Assembly (NCBI GenBank): GCA_002320035.1
Contig: DCJL01000001.1
Span: forward strand, 13,201 to 77,200
Length of the DNA: 64,000 nt
Reading direction: 5' to 3'
From: Clostridiales bacterium UBA1701
GTDB lineage: Bacteria > Bacillota > Clostridia > Oscillospirales > Oscillospiraceae
Below, in pieces: positions 16,771 to 26,016 of the stretch. Numbering within the stretch: the stretch's first letter is position 1; each line of letters starts with the position of its first letter. The notes beneath the pieces were generated by a model. The model made no database searches. It was not told where the DNA came from and worked only from the letters and a program-made list of their open reading frames with translations. A program made the translations under genes and the position numbers.

Positions 16771-17463
16771 ATGCTTATTTCCGGATTACAAAAACTCACC
16801 CTGCTCGACTACCCTGGCCGGGTAGCCTGCACGGTTTTCACGGGCGGCTGCAACTTCCGCTGCCCTTTTTGCCACAACGCACCCCTTGTGCTGCCGGAGC
16901 GGCTGGCCCGCGACAGCAGCGAGGAGGCGGTCCTGGCCTTCCTGAACAAACGCCGGGGTGTGCTGGACGGGGTTGCCGTCACGGGAGGGGAGCCCCTCCT
17001 TCATAGAGACATCGGCGCGTTTCTGGAAAAGGTCAAAGCCCTGGGCTTTTCCGTAAAGCTGGACACCAACGGCTCTTTCCCGGACAGGCTCAGGGCGCTT
17101 GTGAGCGCGGGGCTTGTGGACCGGGTAGCCATGGACGTTAAAAATTCCCCCGCTCTTTACGAAAAGACCGCGGGTGCGGCAGTGGACATGGCGGCCATAG
17201 AGCGTTCCAGGGATTTTTTGCTCTCCGGGGCTGTGGATTACGAATTCCGCACCACGGTGGTAAAGGGCCTGCACACCAAAGAGAGCCTTATGGACGCGGC
17301 CCGCTGGATTCGAGGCGCGAAGGAATACTATTTACAGCAGTTTAAAGATTCGGGAGACGTGCTGGCCATTGAAGGCCTGGGCGCTTTCAGCGAGAAGGAA
17401 ATGCACGCGCTGGCGGATGCCGCGGCGGAATTTGTGCCGTCGGTTCAGGTCCGGGGCGTATGA
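16771..17463 (+). CDS. nrdG: anaerobic ribonucleoside-triphosphate reductase activating protein
   Basis: A 230-residue radical SAM enzyme that generates the glycyl radical on NrdD. The N terminus LISGLQKLTLLDYPGRVAC leads to the 4Fe-4S motif CNFRCPFC (about residues 26-33) and to TGGEPLLH. The ATG at 16771 is chosen because AGGAGAA lies 6-8 bases before it; an in-frame ATG at 16744 has no ribosome binding site. It is 26 bases before nrdD. The longer form with LDTNGSFPDRL matches the Firmicutes/archaeal NrdG2-like subtype. Confidence 0.93.
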   Translation: MLISGLQKLTLLDYPGRVACTVFTGGCNFRCPFCHNAPLVLPERLARDSSEEAVLAFLNKRRGVLDGVAVTGGEPLLHRDIGAFLEKVKALGFSVKLDTNGSFPDRLRALVSAGLVDRVAMDVKNSPALYEKTAGAAVDMAAIERSRDFLLSGAVDYEFRTTVVKGLHTKESLMDAARWIRGAKEYYLQQFKDSGDVLAIEGLGAFSEKEMHALADAAAEFVPSVQVRGV

Positions 17464-17489
17464 GAGAGAGATAAGGAGGAAAAACAGAC

Positions 17490-19868
17490 ATGTATCAGGT
17501 AATCAAGCGTGACGGAAAGATCGTTGATTTTGACATAAACAAAATCGCCGGAGCCATTAAAAAAGCCTTTGACGCCACCAAGACCGAGTATAACGACAGC
17601 GTTATAGACTTTCTTTCCCTAAAGGTCTCGGCAGATTTTCTGCCAAAGATAAAGGACGGTCTTGTCGCCGTGGAGGATGTACAGGACAGCGTGGAGAGAG
17701 TCCTCTCCAGAGGCGGCTACGAGGCCGTGGCCAAGGCCTACATTCTCTACCGCAAGCAGCGGGAGAAACTGCGCAATATGAACTCCACCTACCTGGACTA
17801 TAAGGAGACTGTCGACAAGTACCTGAACGTTCTTGACTGGCGCGTGAAGGAAAACTCCACCGTCACCTACTCCGTGGGCGGCCTCATCCTCTCCAACTCC
17901 GGCGCCATCACCGCCAACTACTGGCTCAGCGAGGTTTACGACCAGGAGATTGGCGAGGCCCACCGCAACTGCGACCTGCACCTGCACGATCTGAGTATGC
18001 TCACCGGCTACTGCGCCGGCTGGAGCCTCAAGCAGCTTATCCAGCAGGGTCTGGGCATCCCCGGCAAGATCAACTCCTCCCCCGCCAGCCACCTGTCCAC
18101 GCTCTGCAACCAGATGGTGAACTTTCTGGGCATCATGCAGAACGAATGGGCCGGTGCCCAGGCTTTCTCCTCCTTTGACACCTATCTGGCCCCCTTTGTC
18201 AAGATAGACAATCTGAGCTATAAAGAGGTCAAGCAATGCATCCAGTCCTTTGTTTTCGGCGTGAACACCCCCTCCCGCTGGGGCACGCAGGCCCCTTTCT
18301 CCAACATCACGCTGGACTGGACCGTACCTGCGGACCTGAAGGACCTGCCCGCCATCGTTGGCGGCCGGGAGATGGACTTCACCTACGGCGACTGCAAGGC
18401 CGAGATGGATATGGTCAACAAGGCTTTTATTGACATCATGATCGAGGGCGACGCCAATGGGCGTGGCTTCCAGTACCCCATCCCCACCTACTCCATCACC
18501 AGAGATTTCGACTGGTCCCCCACTGAGAACAACAAGCTTCTCTTTGAAATGACCGCCAAGTACGGCACCCCCTACTTCTCCAACTATATAAACTCCGACA
18601 TGGAGCCTTCCGACGTGCGCTCCATGTGCTGCCGCCTCCGGCTTGACCTGAGAGAGCTGCGCAAGAAATCCGGCGGCTTCTTCGGCTCCGGCGAGAGCAC
18701 CGGCTCCATCGGCGTGGTCACGCTGAACATGCCCCGCCTTGCCTATCTCGCCAAGGATGAGAAGGACTTTTATGCCAGGCTGGACAAGCTCATGGATATC
18801 GCCGCCCGCTCCCTGAAGATAAAGCGGGACGTCATCACAAAGCTCCTCGACGCGGGCCTCTATCCCTACACCAAGTACTACCTCGGTACTTTCGAGAACC
18901 ACTTCTCCACCATCGGCCTTGTAGGCATGAACGAGGCAGGCCTCAATGCCAAATGGATCCGTTCCGACATGACCCATCCCGCCTGCCAGGAATTCACAAA
19001 GCAGGTTTTGGACCATATGCGCGAGCGGCTCAGCGATTATCAGGAACTCTACGGCGACCTCTACAATCTGGAGGCCACTCCCGCTGAGTCCACCTCCTAC
19101 CGCCTCGCCAAGCACGATGTGGAGCTCTACCCGGATATCATCACCGCGGCCGAGCCCGGCGGCACCCCCTACTATACCAACAGCTCTCACCTGCCCGTCA
19201 GCTACACCGAAGATATATTCGAGGCACTGGACATTCAGGACGAGCTTCAGACCCGCTACACCTCCGGCACGGTTTTCCACGCCTTCTTGGGCGAGAAGCT
19301 GCCCAGCTGGGAAGCAGCGGCAAATCTGGTGCGCAAAATCGCCGAGAATTACAAGCTCCCCTACTACACGCTCTCCCCCACCTATTCCGTCTGCAAGAAC
19401 CACGGCTATCTGACCGGCGAGCAGTTTACCTGCCCCACCTGTGGCGAGAGCGCAGAGGTGTACAGCCGCATCACCGGCTATTACCGCCCCGTGCAGAACT
19501 GGAACGCGGGCAAGACCCAGGAGTACAAGGAGCGCAGGACCTATGATGTGGGCCACTCCGTACTGCGCCATGAGGGCCCTGTAAATTCCGAGCGCCATGA
19601 GGCCCAGCCGGAGAGCGCCCCTGTAAACGAGAACGGCGCCCGGGCCATCCTCTTCGCCACGCCCACCTGCCCCAACTGCCGCATCGCCTGCTCCTATCTG
19701 GATAAGGCCGGCTTCGGTTACGAGAAGCTCATGGCCGAGGAGAATGCGGAACTTGCCGCCAAATACGGCGTAAAGCAGGCCCCCACTCTGGTCATTACCG
19801 ACGGGAAAGGCTTCGAGAAGTTTGCCGGGGCGGGAGCCATCAAGAAGTTCCTGAGCGACAGAGCCTGA
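17490..19868 (+). CDS. nrdD: anaerobic ribonucleoside triphosphate reductase with C-terminal glutaredoxin-like domain
   Basis: Class III reductase that makes dNTPs without oxygen. An ATP-cone (residues 1-90, YQVIKRDGKIVDFDINKI) gives allosteric control. The catalytic barrel follows. A zinc site (CKNHGYLTGEQFTCPTCG) and the glycyl-radical region SRITGYYRPVQNW near residue 659 follow. An extra ~75-residue domain at the end (RAILFATPTCPNCRIACSYL) has a CPNC redox motif and a thioredoxin/glutaredoxin fold pattern. This could act as a built-in electron donor, unlike the formate-dependent E. coli enzyme. The AAGGAGG ribosome binding site is strong. The thioredoxin reductase-like gene just downstream could recycle it. 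Confidence 0.95.
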   Translation: MYQVIKRDGKIVDFDINKIAGAIKKAFDATKTEYNDSVIDFLSLKVSADFLPKIKDGLVAVEDVQDSVERVLSRGGYEAVAKAYILYRKQREKLRNMNSTYLDYKETVDKYLNVLDWRVKENSTVTYSVGGLILSNSGAITANYWLSEVYDQEIGEAHRNCDLHLHDLSMLTGYCAGWSLKQLIQQGLGIPGKINSSPASHLSTLCNQMVNFLGIMQNEWAGAQAFSSFDTYLAPFVKIDNLSYKEVKQCIQSFVFGVNTPSRWGTQAPFSNITLDWTVPADLKDLPAIVGGREMDFTYGDCKAEMDMVNKAFIDIMIEGDANGRGFQYPIPTYSITRDFDWSPTENNKLLFEMTAKYGTPYFSNYINSDMEPSDVRSMCCRLRLDLRELRKKSGGFFGSGESTGSIGVVTLNMPRLAYLAKDEKDFYARLDKLMDIAARSLKIKRDVITKLLDAGLYPYTKYYLGTFENHFSTIGLVGMNEAGLNAKWIRSDMTHPACQEFTKQVLDHMRERLSDYQELYGDLYNLEATPAESTSYRLAKHDVELYPDIITAAEPGGTPYYTNSSHLPVSYTEDIFEALDIQDELQTRYTSGTVFHAFLGEKLPSWEAAANLVRKIAENYKLPYYTLSPTYSVCKNHGYLTGEQFTCPTCGESAEVYSRITGYYRPVQNWNAGKTQEYKERRTYDVGHSVLRHEGPVNSERHEAQPESAPVNENGARAILFATPTCPNCRIACSYLDKAGFGYEKLMAEENAELAAKYGVKQAPTLVITDGKGFEKFAGAGAIKKFLSDRA

Positions 19869-19887
19869 GCACATATCAGATAAGCGG

Positions 19888-19909
19888 GGCCGGCTTTCGC
19901 CGGCCTCGT
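19888..19909 (+). terminator. hairpin after nrdD
   Basis: GGCCGGC (19888-19894) pairs with GCCGGCC (19899-19905) across a TTTC loop. The following tail is only weakly T-rich, so read-through into the thioredoxin reductase-like gene is likely. Confidence 0.5.
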
Positions 19910-19945
19910 TTCCGAAGAAAGGATAAAAAGGGATATTCACATATA

Positions 19946-20851
19946 ATGTACGACATCATCATCATCGGCGGCGGCCCGGCGGGGCTCACCGCGGCAACAT
20001 ACGCCAGAAGGGCGGGAAAATCCGTCCTCGTTTTGGAAAAAAATGCCTTCGGCGGTCAGATCACCTGGTCCCCCCGGGTGGAGAATTTTCCGGGCTTTGT
20101 ATCCATCAGCGGCACAGAACTGGGGGATAAATTTCTTGCGCAGGCCATGGAGCAGGGGGCCGAGGTTGAGCTGGACGAGGCGCGCTCGGTAAAGGACGGG
20201 GGCGGCGTTAAGACCGTCCTCTGCGAGTCCGGCGCGGAATTTCAGGCCCGGGCGCTCATAATCGCCGCCGGCGCAAAGCCCCGTATGCTGGGCCTGCCCC
20301 GGGAGGAAGCGCTTGTCGGCAGCGGCGTATGCTTCTGCGCCGTATGCGACGGGGCCTTTTATAAAGGCCGCCCCGTGGCTGTAAACGGCGGCGGCAACAG
20401 CGCCTTGCAGGATGCGCTGCTGCTGAGCGAAAAGTGCAGCCGGGTCTATCTTATCCACCGGCGCAGCAGCTTTCGCGGCGAGGCCCGGTTGGTGGAGGCC
20501 CTTAAGGCCCGGGACAATGTGGAATTGATCCTGGGCGCTTCCGTAAAGGCGCTTCTGGGCGAGGGCGCGCTTACGGGGCTGGTGCTGGACCAGGAGGGGG
20601 CGGGGCGCACCCTCGCTGTGGACGGGCTCTTTGTGGCCGTGGGCCATAGGCCGGATCTGGAGCCCTTTTCCTCCCTGCTCGCTCTGGATGAGCGGGGCTA
20701 TGCCGCCGCCGGAGAGGACTGTGCCGCCCCCTGCCCCGGCGTCTTTGTGGCCGGGGACTGCCGGGGAAAAAAAGTCCGCCAGCTCACCACCGCCGTTTCC
20801 GACGGCGCCTGCGCCGCTCTGGCTGCCTGCGAGTATCTGGACCATTGCTGA
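19946..20851 (+). CDS. trxB: thioredoxin reductase-like NAD(P)/FAD oxidoreductase
   Basis: A 301-residue two-dinucleotide-domain flavoprotein. The FAD-binding GGGPAGLTAATYARRAGKSV is at the N terminus, the redox-active CAVCDG at residues 131-136, and the NADPH-binding GGGNSALQDALLL follows. It reduces thioredoxin or glutaredoxin-like partners with NADPH. The position directly behind nrdD, whose C-terminal domain carries a CPNC motif, suggests it supplies electrons to ribonucleotide reduction. No thioredoxin gene is adjacent. Confidence 0.88.
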   Translation: MYDIIIIGGGPAGLTAATYARRAGKSVLVLEKNAFGGQITWSPRVENFPGFVSISGTELGDKFLAQAMEQGAEVELDEARSVKDGGGVKTVLCESGAEFQARALIIAAGAKPRMLGLPREEALVGSGVCFCAVCDGAFYKGRPVAVNGGGNSALQDALLLSEKCSRVYLIHRRSSFRGEARLVEALKARDNVELILGASVKALLGEGALTGLVLDQEGAGRTLAVDGLFVAVGHRPDLEPFSSLLALDERGYAAAGEDCAAPCPGVFVAGDCRGKKVRQLTTAVSDGACAALAACEYLDHC

Positions 20852-20862
20852 ACCTCCTGGCT

Positions 20863-20915
20863 GATATAAGCCGCCTCCCCGCTTCCAATACAGAAGTGGG
20901 GAGGCGGCTTATATC
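20863..20915. terminator. long inverted repeat / bidirectional terminator
   Basis: A 23-bp stem (20863-20885 with 20893-20915, one G-T wobble) with a seven-base loop separates two converging genes. The arms read GATATAAGCCGCCTCCCC and its complement. The right arm covers the stop codon of the HAD gene. Confidence 0.75.
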
Positions 20916-21756
20916 ATACTTCCCCCGCCAGGGCCCGCCAGATCATCTGCGCCACGCCGGAGTGTTCGTTATCTCCGGTTTCCATATCCGCGGCGGCCTT
21001 CACCGCCTCCGCGGCGTTGGCCATGGCTACCCCCAGCCCAGCCGCCCGAAGCATGTTTATATCATTGCTGCCGTCTCCAAAAGCCATGGTCTGGCCCATA
21101 TCCAGCCCCAAGCGCCCGCAGAGGGCTTTCAGGGCCAGGCCCTTGTCGGCGTCAAGGCTGTTTATCTCAATATTGTTCCAGAAAGAGGTGGTCACGGCGA
21201 GGCCCGGAAAGCGCCCCGCCAGCGTCTCAAGCTGGCGCGTCCGCTCGGACATCTGTTCCGGGCGGAAATACATCTGCATTTTCTGCACCGGCCTGCCCCG
21301 TACTTCCAGCGTCTCCGCCAGATTGGGGACCGGCGTTCTCAGCCTGCGCACCAGATCCAGCACATAGCGCTCCTCACCGAAAAATTCGTCTATCCTGCCG
21401 TACATATCCCCGCTCATCCAGCCCCGGTTGTCCTGATAGCAGTCGTACAGCACGGGCAGCGCGTCCATATACCGGCAGAGCGCCAGCGCCATTTTCACAG
21501 GGATCTCCCCCCTGTACAGCACCCGGTCCTCCAGCGTATCATAAACATAGGCCCCGTTCACGCTGATATAATAACGCAGAAAGGGCAGGCTTCTTATCTC
21601 CTCCGGGATGCCGCCGATGATGCGCCCGGTAGCCGCCGCCACGACGGCGCCGCTCTCCGCGGCGGCTTCAAGGGCCCGCAGATTCTCCGGCGATACCTGT
21701 TTTCTGCCGTCCAGCAGGGTTCCGTCCAGGTCAAAGGCAATGAGCTTATATTTCAA
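20914..21756 (-). CDS. Cof-type HAD family hydrolase
   Basis: A 280-residue haloacid-dehalogenase phosphatase of the Cof/YbjI subgroup. Motif I is IAFDLDGTLLDGRKQVSP, with AAATGRI as motif II, a Lys in the DADKGLALKALC segment and motif III AFGDGSNDINML. It likely dephosphorylates sugar phosphates or phosphorylated cofactors; the substrate cannot be predicted. The start is TTG (21754-21756), nine bases after GGAGG (21766-21770). A single-gene unit facing trxB. Confidence 0.88.
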   Translation of the reverse strand: MKYKLIAFDLDGTLLDGRKQVSPENLRALEAAAESGAVVAAATGRIIGGIPEEIRSLPFLRYYISVNGAYVYDTLEDRVLYRGEIPVKMALALCRYMDALPVLYDCYQDNRGWMSGDMYGRIDEFFGEERYVLDLVRRLRTPVPNLAETLEVRGRPVQKMQMYFRPEQMSERTRQLETLAGRFPGLAVTTSFWNNIEINSLDADKGLALKALCGRLGLDMGQTMAFGDGSNDINMLRAAGLGVAMANAAEAVKAAADMETGDNEHSGVAQMIWRALAGEV

Positions 21757-21944
21757 AATTCACGTCCTCCATGTTTTATTCTCCCTGATTATCCCCCACC
21801 CTTCTCTGTTTGGCAAGCTTTTTTCCGGCGGAACTTTGTGAAAAACCTGTTAATATTTTTATATTCTGTGGGGCTTCACCGGAAAACCGGGGGAAACCAA
21901 CCTTTGTTTTTTTCCCCGCCGCCCAGCGATTTTCCGATTTACTA

Positions 21945-21973
21945 TTGCAAAGTTTTTATTTTCGGTGTATTAT
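21945..21973 (+). promoter_or_regulatory. promoter of the TAXI-TRAP operon
   Basis: TTGCAA (21945-21950), a 17-bp spacer and TATTAT (21968-21973) lie in the AT-rich gap (21757-22029) before the solute-binding protein gene. A second, weaker TTGTGA/TATATT pair is near 21836-21865. Nothing else was recognised in this gap. Confidence 0.6.
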
Positions 21974-22029
21974 TAGATTGCTATTTATATTTCGGGTAAC
22001 TAAAAAACCTTGTATCAGGAGGAACTCTT

Positions 22030-23004
22030 ATGAAGAAATTTATCGCTATGCTCTGCGTTCTCTGCCTGGCTTTTGCCCTCTGCGCCTGCGGCAATTCCGG
22101 CAGTGACGGTTCCAAAGCCCCCGCTGGTGATTCCCTTACCTTCACCACAGGCGGCGACACCGGTACATATTACGGCTACGGCAGCGTCCTGGCTCAGTAT
22201 GTCTCTTCCAACTCCGATATTTCCGTTACCGCAGTTGTCGGCAACGGCTCCCAGGCCAATGTTGAGGACCTCAACTCCGGCGCCGTTCAGCTTGGCTTCT
22301 GCCAGTCCGACGTTATGAGCTACGCTTACACCGGCACCAACCTCTTTGCCGAGACCGGCGCCGTGGACAGCTTTTCCGTCGTTGCCGCCCTCTACATGGA
22401 GCAGGTTCAGATCGTCACCATGAACGCCGACATCAAGACCGTTGATGACCTGAAGGGCAAAACCGTCTCCATCGGCGTGGCCGGCTCCGGCGTTTACTTC
22501 AACGCCATTGACGTTCTCGGTGTTTACGGCATGACCGAGGATGACATCACTCCCGTCTACCAGAACTTCAGTGACAGCGCCGAGAGCCTGAAGGACGGCA
22601 AGATTGACGCCGCCTTTATCGTGGCCGGCGCCCCCACCACCGCCATCACCGACCTGTCCACCGGCGGTCAGGTTTACCTTGTCAGCATTGACGATGAGCA
22701 CATTGATCAGCTCATCGCCAAGTCTCCCTACTACAGCGCCTACACCGTTCCTGCTTCCACTTACGGCATGCCTGAGGACTGCCAGACCGTCGCCATCGGT
22801 GCTGTTGTCCTGGCCCGAGACGATGTATCCGAGGACTCCATTTACGCTTTCGTCTCCACCATTTTTGAAAACGCCGGCAGCATTCAGCACGGCAAGGCCG
22901 AGGAGCTGAGCCTTGAATTTGCCTCTTCCATTACCGATGTCCCCTATCACCCCGGCGCCGCCAAGTACTTCGCTGAAAAAGGCATCGAGGTTTCCGTAAA
23001 GTAA
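22030..23004 (+). CDS. TAXI family TRAP transporter solute-binding lipoprotein
   Basis: A 324-residue lipoprotein (signal MKKFIAMLCVLCLAFALCAC, lipobox Cys at residue 20). The TAXI-family body shows TFTTGGDTGTYYGYGSVLAQ, AVVGNGSQANVEDLNSGAVQ and LGFCQSDVMSYAYTGTN, then LKGKTVSIGVAGSG. It captures an organic acid or amino acid, often glutamate/glutamine-like or a C4 dicarboxylate, outside the membrane for the fused permease encoded next. The ligand is unknown. The strong ribosome binding site AGGAGG and the partial terminator behind it suggest high expression relative to the permease. Confidence 0.92.
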   Translation: MKKFIAMLCVLCLAFALCACGNSGSDGSKAPAGDSLTFTTGGDTGTYYGYGSVLAQYVSSNSDISVTAVVGNGSQANVEDLNSGAVQLGFCQSDVMSYAYTGTNLFAETGAVDSFSVVAALYMEQVQIVTMNADIKTVDDLKGKTVSIGVAGSGVYFNAIDVLGVYGMTEDDITPVYQNFSDSAESLKDGKIDAAFIVAGAPTTAITDLSTGGQVYLVSIDDEHIDQLIAKSPYYSAYTVPASTYGMPEDCQTVAIGAVVLARDDVSEDSIYAFVSTIFENAGSIQHGKAEELSLEFASSITDVPYHPGAAKYFAEKGIEVSVK

Positions 23005-23024
23005 GCAATTTTTGCGCCTGATAA

Positions 23025-23055
23025 CTACGGCGCCGTTTCGGCGCCGTAGTTTTTA
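23025..23055 (+). terminator. intra-operon partial terminator
   Basis: CTACGGCGCCG (23025-23035) pairs with CGGCGCCGTAG (23039-23049) with a TTT loop, followed by six T's. It sits between the binding-protein gene and the permease gene, and could limit permease mRNA. Confidence 0.8.
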
Positions 23056-23109
23056 TAATTTAGGGGACATCGCCCGTGTCCACTGTTCAGAAAGGAGTAA
23101 AACGCAAGT

Positions 23110-25089
23110 ATGTCTTTGAACCACAAGCATGACAATTACAGCCCTCCCACCACCGATGAAGTAGACGTAGGCAGTGCCAAGGACGTGGAGGAGATCATGC
23201 GCAAATACGACCGGGAATCCAACACCCGTATCTGGGAAGGTACCCCCGCGCTGATCATACGCCTGCTCATGGTCGCCTTTTCCGCGTACTGCATCTGGTC
23301 TACTCTGTTCAGCGTGGCTGCTCTTGAAAAGCGGCTTACGATTTTCCTGGCCCTTATCATCATCATGGGCTATCTTACCTACCCCGCCAGCAAACACCAT
23401 GTCCGTACAAATTTTGTGCCCTGGTATGACTTTGTGCTGATGTTTGTGGGCGCCGCCTCTTTCATTTACTACTGCGTCAGTTATGACGCGCTTGTGAAGA
23501 TACTCACCAGCGCCTCTAAAATGAACGCGCTTTACACAGTGATCGGCATCATTGGCATACTCTGCCTTATGGAGCTCTGCCGCCGCTGCGTGGGCGTGCC
23601 TATACTCTGTGTGGTGGGCGCTCTGCTTATCTACACTTTCTCCACAGGCATCGGTACCGAGCGTATACTCTACACCCTGTTTTACACGACCAGCGGCGTC
23701 CTGTCAACGCCCATTCAGGTCTGTGCCAAGTACATCGTGGTCTTTATTATCTTTGGCGCTTTTCTTGAGCGCACAGGCATTGCCGCCTTTTTTATCGAAC
23801 TTGCCAACTCCCTTGTGGGCGGTTTCTCCGGCGGCCCGGCCAAGGTGGCCGTCATTTCCTCCGCCCTCTGCGGCATGGTATCCGGCTCCTCTGTGGGCAA
23901 TACTGTTACCACCGGCTCCGTCACCATCCCCATGATGAAAAAGACCGGGTACAAGGCTGAGTTTGCCGGTGCAGTTGAGGCTGCCGCCTCCACCGGCGGG
24001 CAGATCATGCCCCCCATTATGGGCGCCGCCGCTTTTCTTATGGCGGAATACATGAACGTGACTTATGCGGAAGTAGCCCTCCGGGCCATTCTGCCGGCGG
24101 TGCTTTACTTTACGGGCATCTTTATCGCCGTCCATCTTGAAGCCAAAAAACTTGGCCTTCGGGGTATCCGCCGGGAGGAGCTGCCCAAGATAAGTAAGCT
24201 TATCGGGCGCATCTATCTGCTGCTGCCTCTGGTCGTCCTGGTTGCCTTGGTTACCACAGGCACCCGTTCCATGCAGTTCTCCGCCTCCATTGCCATCCTG
24301 GCGGCCATCATTGTAAGCCTTTTCGACAAGGAGGATCGCATTACCTTCCCCCGAATCCTTGAGGCACTGGAAGCCGGCGGAAAGGGTACCATCACCGTGG
24401 CCGTGGCCTGCTCCATGGCAGGCATTATTGCCGGCTGCATTACCGCTACCGGCCTTGCTTCCAAGCTCATCTCCGGCGTTGTATCCATCAGCAATCAGGT
24501 TACCATTATGGACCCCACGCTTGTGGCCCTTTTCCTGACTATGCTCTGCTGCATCATTCTGGGCATGGGCGTGCCCACCACCGCGAACTACTGCATCATG
24601 GCCTCCACCTGCGCGCCCATTCTTATCACCATCGGTGTTCCTAAGATTGCGGCCCACTTCTTTGTATTCTACTTCGGCATCGTGGCTGATATCACGCCTC
24701 CTGTGGCCCTGGCAGCCTACGCTGGCTCTGCCATTGCCAAGTCAAATCCAATGAAAACAGGCATCAATGCCACAAAGCTTGCCATCGGCGCTTTTGTTGT
24801 GCCTTATATTTTCTGCCTTAACCCGGCCATGCTTTTTATAGACACCACCGCCTTCACCGTAGTGCAGATCATCATCACCTCCCTGGTTGGTATCTTCGGC
24901 GTCGCGGCGGCTATGAACGGCTATCTGTTCCGGCATATCGGCTGGCCTGCGCGCATCATAATCTGTGTTGCCGGCCTGCTGATGATGGACCCCACGCTGG
25001 TCACCGATATGATCGGCATCGTCCTTTTCGCCGCAGCCGTCGCCTGGCAGTATTTCGGCGCAAAGCGCAGCGCGGCCGCGGCCGTCTGA
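23110..25089 (+). CDS. TAXI-TRAP transporter fused permease (DctQM-type)
   Basis: A 659-residue integral membrane protein in which the small and large TRAP permease parts are fused, as usual in TAXI systems. The first ~150 residues give four helices. The DctM-like part from about residue 160 contains GGFSGGPAKVAVISSALCGM and the paired loop VEAAASTGGQIMPPIMGAAA, then later GMGVPTTANYCIMASTCAP and FGIVADITPPVALAAYAGSA. Na+-driven uptake of the ligand bound by the preceding lipoprotein is expected. AAAGGAG precedes the ATG. Confidence 0.93.
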   Translation: MSLNHKHDNYSPPTTDEVDVGSAKDVEEIMRKYDRESNTRIWEGTPALIIRLLMVAFSAYCIWSTLFSVAALEKRLTIFLALIIIMGYLTYPASKHHVRTNFVPWYDFVLMFVGAASFIYYCVSYDALVKILTSASKMNALYTVIGIIGILCLMELCRRCVGVPILCVVGALLIYTFSTGIGTERILYTLFYTTSGVLSTPIQVCAKYIVVFIIFGAFLERTGIAAFFIELANSLVGGFSGGPAKVAVISSALCGMVSGSSVGNTVTTGSVTIPMMKKTGYKAEFAGAVEAAASTGGQIMPPIMGAAAFLMAEYMNVTYAEVALRAILPAVLYFTGIFIAVHLEAKKLGLRGIRREELPKISKLIGRIYLLLPLVVLVALVTTGTRSMQFSASIAILAAIIVSLFDKEDRITFPRILEALEAGGKGTITVAVACSMAGIIAGCITATGLASKLISGVVSISNQVTIMDPTLVALFLTMLCCIILGMGVPTTANYCIMASTCAPILITIGVPKIAAHFFVFYFGIVADITPPVALAAYAGSAIAKSNPMKTGINATKLAIGAFVVPYIFCLNPAMLFIDTTAFTVVQIIITSLVGIFGVAAAMNGYLFRHIGWPARIIICVAGLLMMDPTLVTDMIGIVLFAAAVAWQYFGAKRSAAAAV

Positions 25090-25111
25090 GCGCTGTTCTT
25101 TAAATACGAAG

Positions 25112-25146
25112 CCACCGGTCCTGTTTCACACAGGGCCGGTGGTTTT
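25112..25146 (+). terminator. intrinsic terminator after the TAXI-TRAP operon
   Basis: CCACCGGTCCTGT (25112-25124) pairs with ACAGGGCCGGTGG (25130-25142), one G-T wobble, followed by TTTT. Confidence 0.8.
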
Positions 25147-25200
25147 CCACTGCCGCCGCCATTTTTTCTCCGCTTTCTTCTAAGGGTCTGACAGCAATTT

Positions 25201-25977
25201 TCAGGCGGTTATATCCTTTTTTATCTGTTTGATCGCGTTCTTTTCGAGCCGGGAGACCTGGGCTTGGGATATGCCCACCTCCTTGGCCACCTCCATTTGG
25301 GTCCGTCCATCGTAAAAACGCAAAGCCAGGATACGCTTCTCCCGGCCCGTCAGGCGGCGCATGGCCTCCTCCAGGGCGATCTGCTCCAGCCAGTGCTCGT
25401 CGGTATTGCGCGTATCGCCAATCTGATCCATGACGCAGGCGTTTTCGCTTCCGTCGCTGTAAACCGGGTCATAGAGGGAAACCGGGTCACAGATGGCCTC
25501 CAGCGCAAAGACCACATCCTGGCGCTGAAGCTCAAGGTGCTTGGCAATCGCGTCCACGTCCGGTTCCCGGCCATTCTCGGCAGTCAGCTTTTCCCTGGCC
25601 TGGAGGACCCTGTAAGCCGTGTCCCGCATGGAGCGGGACACCCGGACGGCGCTGTGATCCCGCAGGAAGCGGCGCAGCTCTCCGGCTATCATGGGCACGC
25701 CATAGGTGGAAAACTGCACATTCTGATTGAGATCAAAGCAGTCCACGGCTTTGATCAGTCCTATAACGCCCACCTGGAACAAATCGTCCATACTCTCCCC
25801 CCTGCCCGCAAATTTCTGCACCACCGACAGCACAAGGCGCAGGTTGCCCGATATAAGCTGGTCCCGGGCGGAAGAATCCCCGGCACGGGCCTTTTCCAGA
25901 AGTTTGCGGGTTTCAGAGCCCTTCAGTACCGGGAGGCTTGCGGTGTTCACGCCGCAGATTTCAACTTTTCCCTGCAT
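25201..25977 (-). CDS. sigG: RNA polymerase sporulation sigma factor SigG
   Basis: Late forespore sigma factor. The N terminus KVEICGVNTASLPVLK is the SigG signature, and region 2 (RLVLSVVQKFAGRGESMDDL then FQVGVIGLIKAVDCFD) and region 4 (RILALRFYDGRTQMEVAKEV) are intact. Length is 258 residues, normal for SigG. The ATG at 25977 is chosen because of the family N terminus and GGAGA seven bases upstream; the frame stays open further upstream without a ribosome binding site. In many Bacilli and Clostridia sigG follows spoIIGA-sigE; here it stands alone between a TRAP operon and ribosomal genes. Confidence 0.96.
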   Translation of the reverse strand: MQGKVEICGVNTASLPVLKGSETRKLLEKARAGDSSARDQLISGNLRLVLSVVQKFAGRGESMDDLFQVGVIGLIKAVDCFDLNQNVQFSTYGVPMIAGELRRFLRDHSAVRVSRSMRDTAYRVLQAREKLTAENGREPDVDAIAKHLELQRQDVVFALEAICDPVSLYDPVYSDGSENACVMDQIGDTRNTDEHWLEQIALEEAMRRLTGREKRILALRFYDGRTQMEVAKEVGISQAQVSRLEKNAIKQIKKDITA

Positions 25978-26016
25978 TGTATCTCTCCAATCCACTCTTC
26001 CAAAAAAGAGTGTGTT

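Noticed and set aside
17619..19940. A 773-codon minus-strand open frame opposite nrdD
   Set aside because: nrdD has all class III reductase motifs; the antisense frame has none.
20863..20915. Mobile-element inverted repeat
   Set aside because: The 23-bp stem has only a seven-base loop between two converging stops, which fits a bidirectional terminator better.
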